From Syntrophomonadaceae bacterium (GTDB taxonomy: Bacteria; Bacillota; Dethiobacteria; DTU022; UBA8154), in contig PWWY01000232.1 of assembly GCA_003561325.1 (NCBI GenBank), positions 1 through 7,134 on the forward strand: a stretch of DNA of 7,134 nt. The letters run 5' to 3'. Shown here piece by piece: positions 6,162-7,134 of the stretch; within the stretch, counting starts at the first letter, position 1; every line of letters begins with the position of its first letter. The notes under the pieces are model-generated. The model was not told where the DNA came from and made no database searches. It was given only the letters and a program-made list of their open reading frames with translations. The position numbers and the translations under genes were made by a program.

Positions 6162-6222
6162 AGCGTGCGAGAAATAGCCAAGGGAGATGCACTGCAGCGC
6201 AGGGGAAGGAGGTAAATGGAGA

Positions 6223-6765
6223 ATGTCGACCTTAAGGGAAAAATACTACGAAGTAGTTCTTCCGGCTTTAATGGAAAAATTCTCTTATCGGAATCCCATG
6301 GAGGCCCCGCGAATAGAGAAGATTGTGATCAACATGGGTATTGGCGAAGGGAAGGAAAATCCCAAACTGCTGGATGCCGCCGTGAAAGAACTTGCCCAGA
6401 TTACTGGACAGAGGCCGGTTATTACCAAGGCAAAAAAATCGGTTGCCAGCTTCAAGTTAAGAGAGGGAATGTCAATCGGTTGTAAAGTTACCCTGCGAGG
6501 GGGCCGCATGTATGATTTTATGAATAAGCTGATCAATGTTGCCCTGCCCCGGGTTCGGGATTTTCGAGGAATATCTCCCAAGGCTTTTGACGGCCGGGGG
6601 AACTATTCATTGGGATTAAAGGAACAGATTATTTTCCCGGAGATTGTATACGACGAGGTTGAGAAAATTCAGGGCATGGATATCGCAATTATTACGACGG
6701 CAAAAACAGATGAAGAAGCAAAAGAGCTGCTTCGGCTGTTGGGCATGCCCTTTAGAGCGGCGTAA
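6223..6765 (+). CDS. rplE: 50S ribosomal protein L5
   Basis: The 180-residue product is the family's usual length. Conserved parts are LREKYYEVVLPALMEKF (4-20), RIEKIVINMGIGEG (30-43), TGQRPVITKAKKSVASFKLREG (61-82), NVALPRVRDFRGI (105-117), FDGRGNYSLGLKEQIIFPEI (122-141) and MDIAIITTAKTDEEAKELL (152-170). L5 binds 5S rRNA and the P-site tRNA elbow region in the central protuberance. The start is the ATG at 6223, with AAGGAGGT (6206-6213) 9 nt upstream. Another ATG at 6216 is out of frame, and the in-frame ATG at 6187 precedes the SD and adds 12 unrelated residues. The gene ends in tandem stops, TAA TAG (6763-6768). It follows rplX after a 61-nt spacer. Confidence 0.97.
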   Translation: MSTLREKYYEVVLPALMEKFSYRNPMEAPRIEKIVINMGIGEGKENPKLLDAAVKELAQITGQRPVITKAKKSVASFKLREGMSIGCKVTLRGGRMYDFMNKLINVALPRVRDFRGISPKAFDGRGNYSLGLKEQIIFPEIVYDEVEKIQGMDIAIITTAKTDEEAKELLRLLGMPFRAA

Positions 6766-6815
6766 TAGAATGGCAAGCGATCTTTGCCTGAGTCGAGAGA
6801 TGCAATACCCCCTGG

Positions 6816-6856
6816 AAAGGAGGTGCGACCTGGTTGCTCGATAACCAGGGATATTT
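6816..6856 (+). promoter_or_regulatory. rpsN ribosome binding site with hairpin between SD and start
   Basis: The only strong SD before rpsN is AAAGGAGGTG (6816-6825), 31 nt upstream of the GTG start at 6857. The gap contains CCTGGTT (6829-6835) and AACCAGG (6843-6849), a perfect 7-bp inverted repeat; an added G-T pair (6836 with 6842) leaves a 5-nt loop. Folding it leaves 3 nt before and 7 nt after the stem, about 10 nt in effect, within the usual SD-to-start distance. An in-frame TAA at 6842-6844 rules out a start closer to the SD. What is seen is the spacing and the inverted repeat; that the hairpin brings SD and start together is inferred, as described for phage T4 gene 25. Confidence 0.6.
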
Positions 6857-7042
6857 GTGGCCAAGAAGTCAATGATTGCCAAAGCAAAAAGGAAGCCCAA
6901 GTTTGAAGTGCGCGGATACAACCGCTGTGAGTTGTGCGGACGTCCGAGAGCCTATATACGAAAGTTTGGAATGTGTCGATTGTGCTTCCGCAAGCTGGCT
7001 CACCAGGGTGTACTTCCAGGTGTGAAAAAGGCCAGCTGGTAG
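6857..7042 (+). CDS. rpsN: 30S ribosomal protein S14, zinc-binding (type Z)
   Basis: The 61-residue product has the short, zinc-binding form of S14 found in Firmicutes (often written rpsZ or rpsN1). It begins VAKKSMIAKAKRKPKFEVR (V read as M), holds one zinc site made of CELC (24-27) and CRLC (40-43), and ends with the invariant GVKKASW. S14 sits in the 30S head near S3 and S10. The GTG start is certain from the protein match: it gives the standard length and N-terminus, and the frame is closed upstream at 6842. The SD is unusually far away, 31 nt, across a hairpin. In other Firmicutes a second, cysteine-free S14 replaces this form when zinc is scarce; that paralogue would lie outside the window. 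The next gene, rpsH, starts 33 nt later. Confidence 0.97.
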   Translation: MAKKSMIAKAKRKPKFEVRGYNRCELCGRPRAYIRKFGMCRLCFRKLAHQGVLPGVKKASW

Positions 7043-7075
7043 CCTTGTGGTAAGAAAGGAGGTTCGTGTTTTACT

Positions 7076-7134
7076 ATGATGACCGATCCCATTGCAGATA
7101 TGTTAACAAGAGTGCGCAACGCCAACCTGGCCGG
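7076..7134 (+). CDS. rpsH: 30S ribosomal protein S8, N-terminal end (3' partial)
   Basis: The frame gives MMTDPIADMLTRVRNANLAG-like sequence up to the right edge, which matches the S8 N-terminus (TDPIADMLTR.RNAN). S8 is a primary 16S rRNA-binding protein of the 30S body and, in E. coli, the translational repressor of the spc operon by binding the rplE mRNA region. Only 19 full codons are visible. The start is the ATG at 7076 or the adjoining ATG at 7079; AAAGGAGGT (7055-7063) is 12 nt from the first, which is already long, so 7076 is preferred. It follows rpsN by 33 nt, the usual spc order. Confidence 0.93.
   Translation, partial: MMTDPIADMLTRVRNANLA

Noticed and set aside
6187..6205. Short self-complementary CTGC-AGC-GCAG before the rplE SD.
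   Set aside because: A 4-bp stem with a 3-nt loop is expected by chance in GC-rich spacers.
6770..6844. A 24-codon frame (ATG at 6770 to TAA at 6842) between rplE and rpsN.
   Set aside because: It has no SD before its ATG, reads straight through the rpsN SD and hairpin arm, and has no recognisable protein features. Most likely chance, though its stop does close the frame upstream of rpsN.
1..7134. Search for a new multi-gene system, mobile element, CRISPR array, tRNA or rRNA.
   Set aside because: Almost all of the window is occupied by conserved ribosomal protein genes in canonical order. No array-like repeats or foreign genes were seen.

Overview
This window is the str-S10-spc ribosomal protein locus of a Gram-positive (Firmicutes-like) bacterium, probably a clostridial/Peptococcaceae-type lineage. 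The lineage is inferred from the protein sequences, the strong AGGAGG Shine-Dalgarno (SD) sites, the frequent GTG and TTG starts, and the four-cysteine (zinc-binding) forms of S14 and L24. It cannot be narrowed to genus by eye. All genes are on the + strand, and I found no convincing gene on the - strand.

Layout: the last 39 codons of an EF-Tu gene (2-121); a 105-nt spacer with a weak hairpin and T-tract; the full S10 cluster rpsJ-rplC-rplD-rplW-rplB-rpsS-rplV-rpsC-rplP-rpmC-rpsQ (227-5408); then, after only 23 nt and no visible promoter, the start of the spc cluster rplN-rplX-rplE-rpsN (5432-7042), ending in the first 19 codons of rpsH (7076 to the edge). That is 15 complete ribosomal protein genes and two partial genes. 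Order and lengths are the conserved bacterial ones. No frameshift, insertion, mobile element, CRISPR array, tRNA or rRNA is seen.

The products assemble together. L3, L4, L23, L2, L22, L16, L29, L14, L24 and L5 go to the 50S subunit. S10, S19, S3, S17, S14 and S8 go to the 30S. EF-Tu delivers aminoacyl-tRNA to the finished ribosome. Tight spacing and three overlaps (4, 23 and 23 nt) fit one long transcript with translational coupling. Every complete gene has a recognisable SD site, which decides several starts that could otherwise be placed too far upstream.

There is no sign of an unknown multi-gene system; by gene content this is an ordinary housekeeping region. The interesting signals are in the spacers. 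The SD of rpsN lies 31 nt before its GTG start, and a perfect 7-bp hairpin fills the gap, so the hairpin probably brings SD and start together; a second CCTGG copy could compete for the same pairing arm. The spacers on either side of rpsS are unusually long for this operon, and each carries a GC-rich hairpin.
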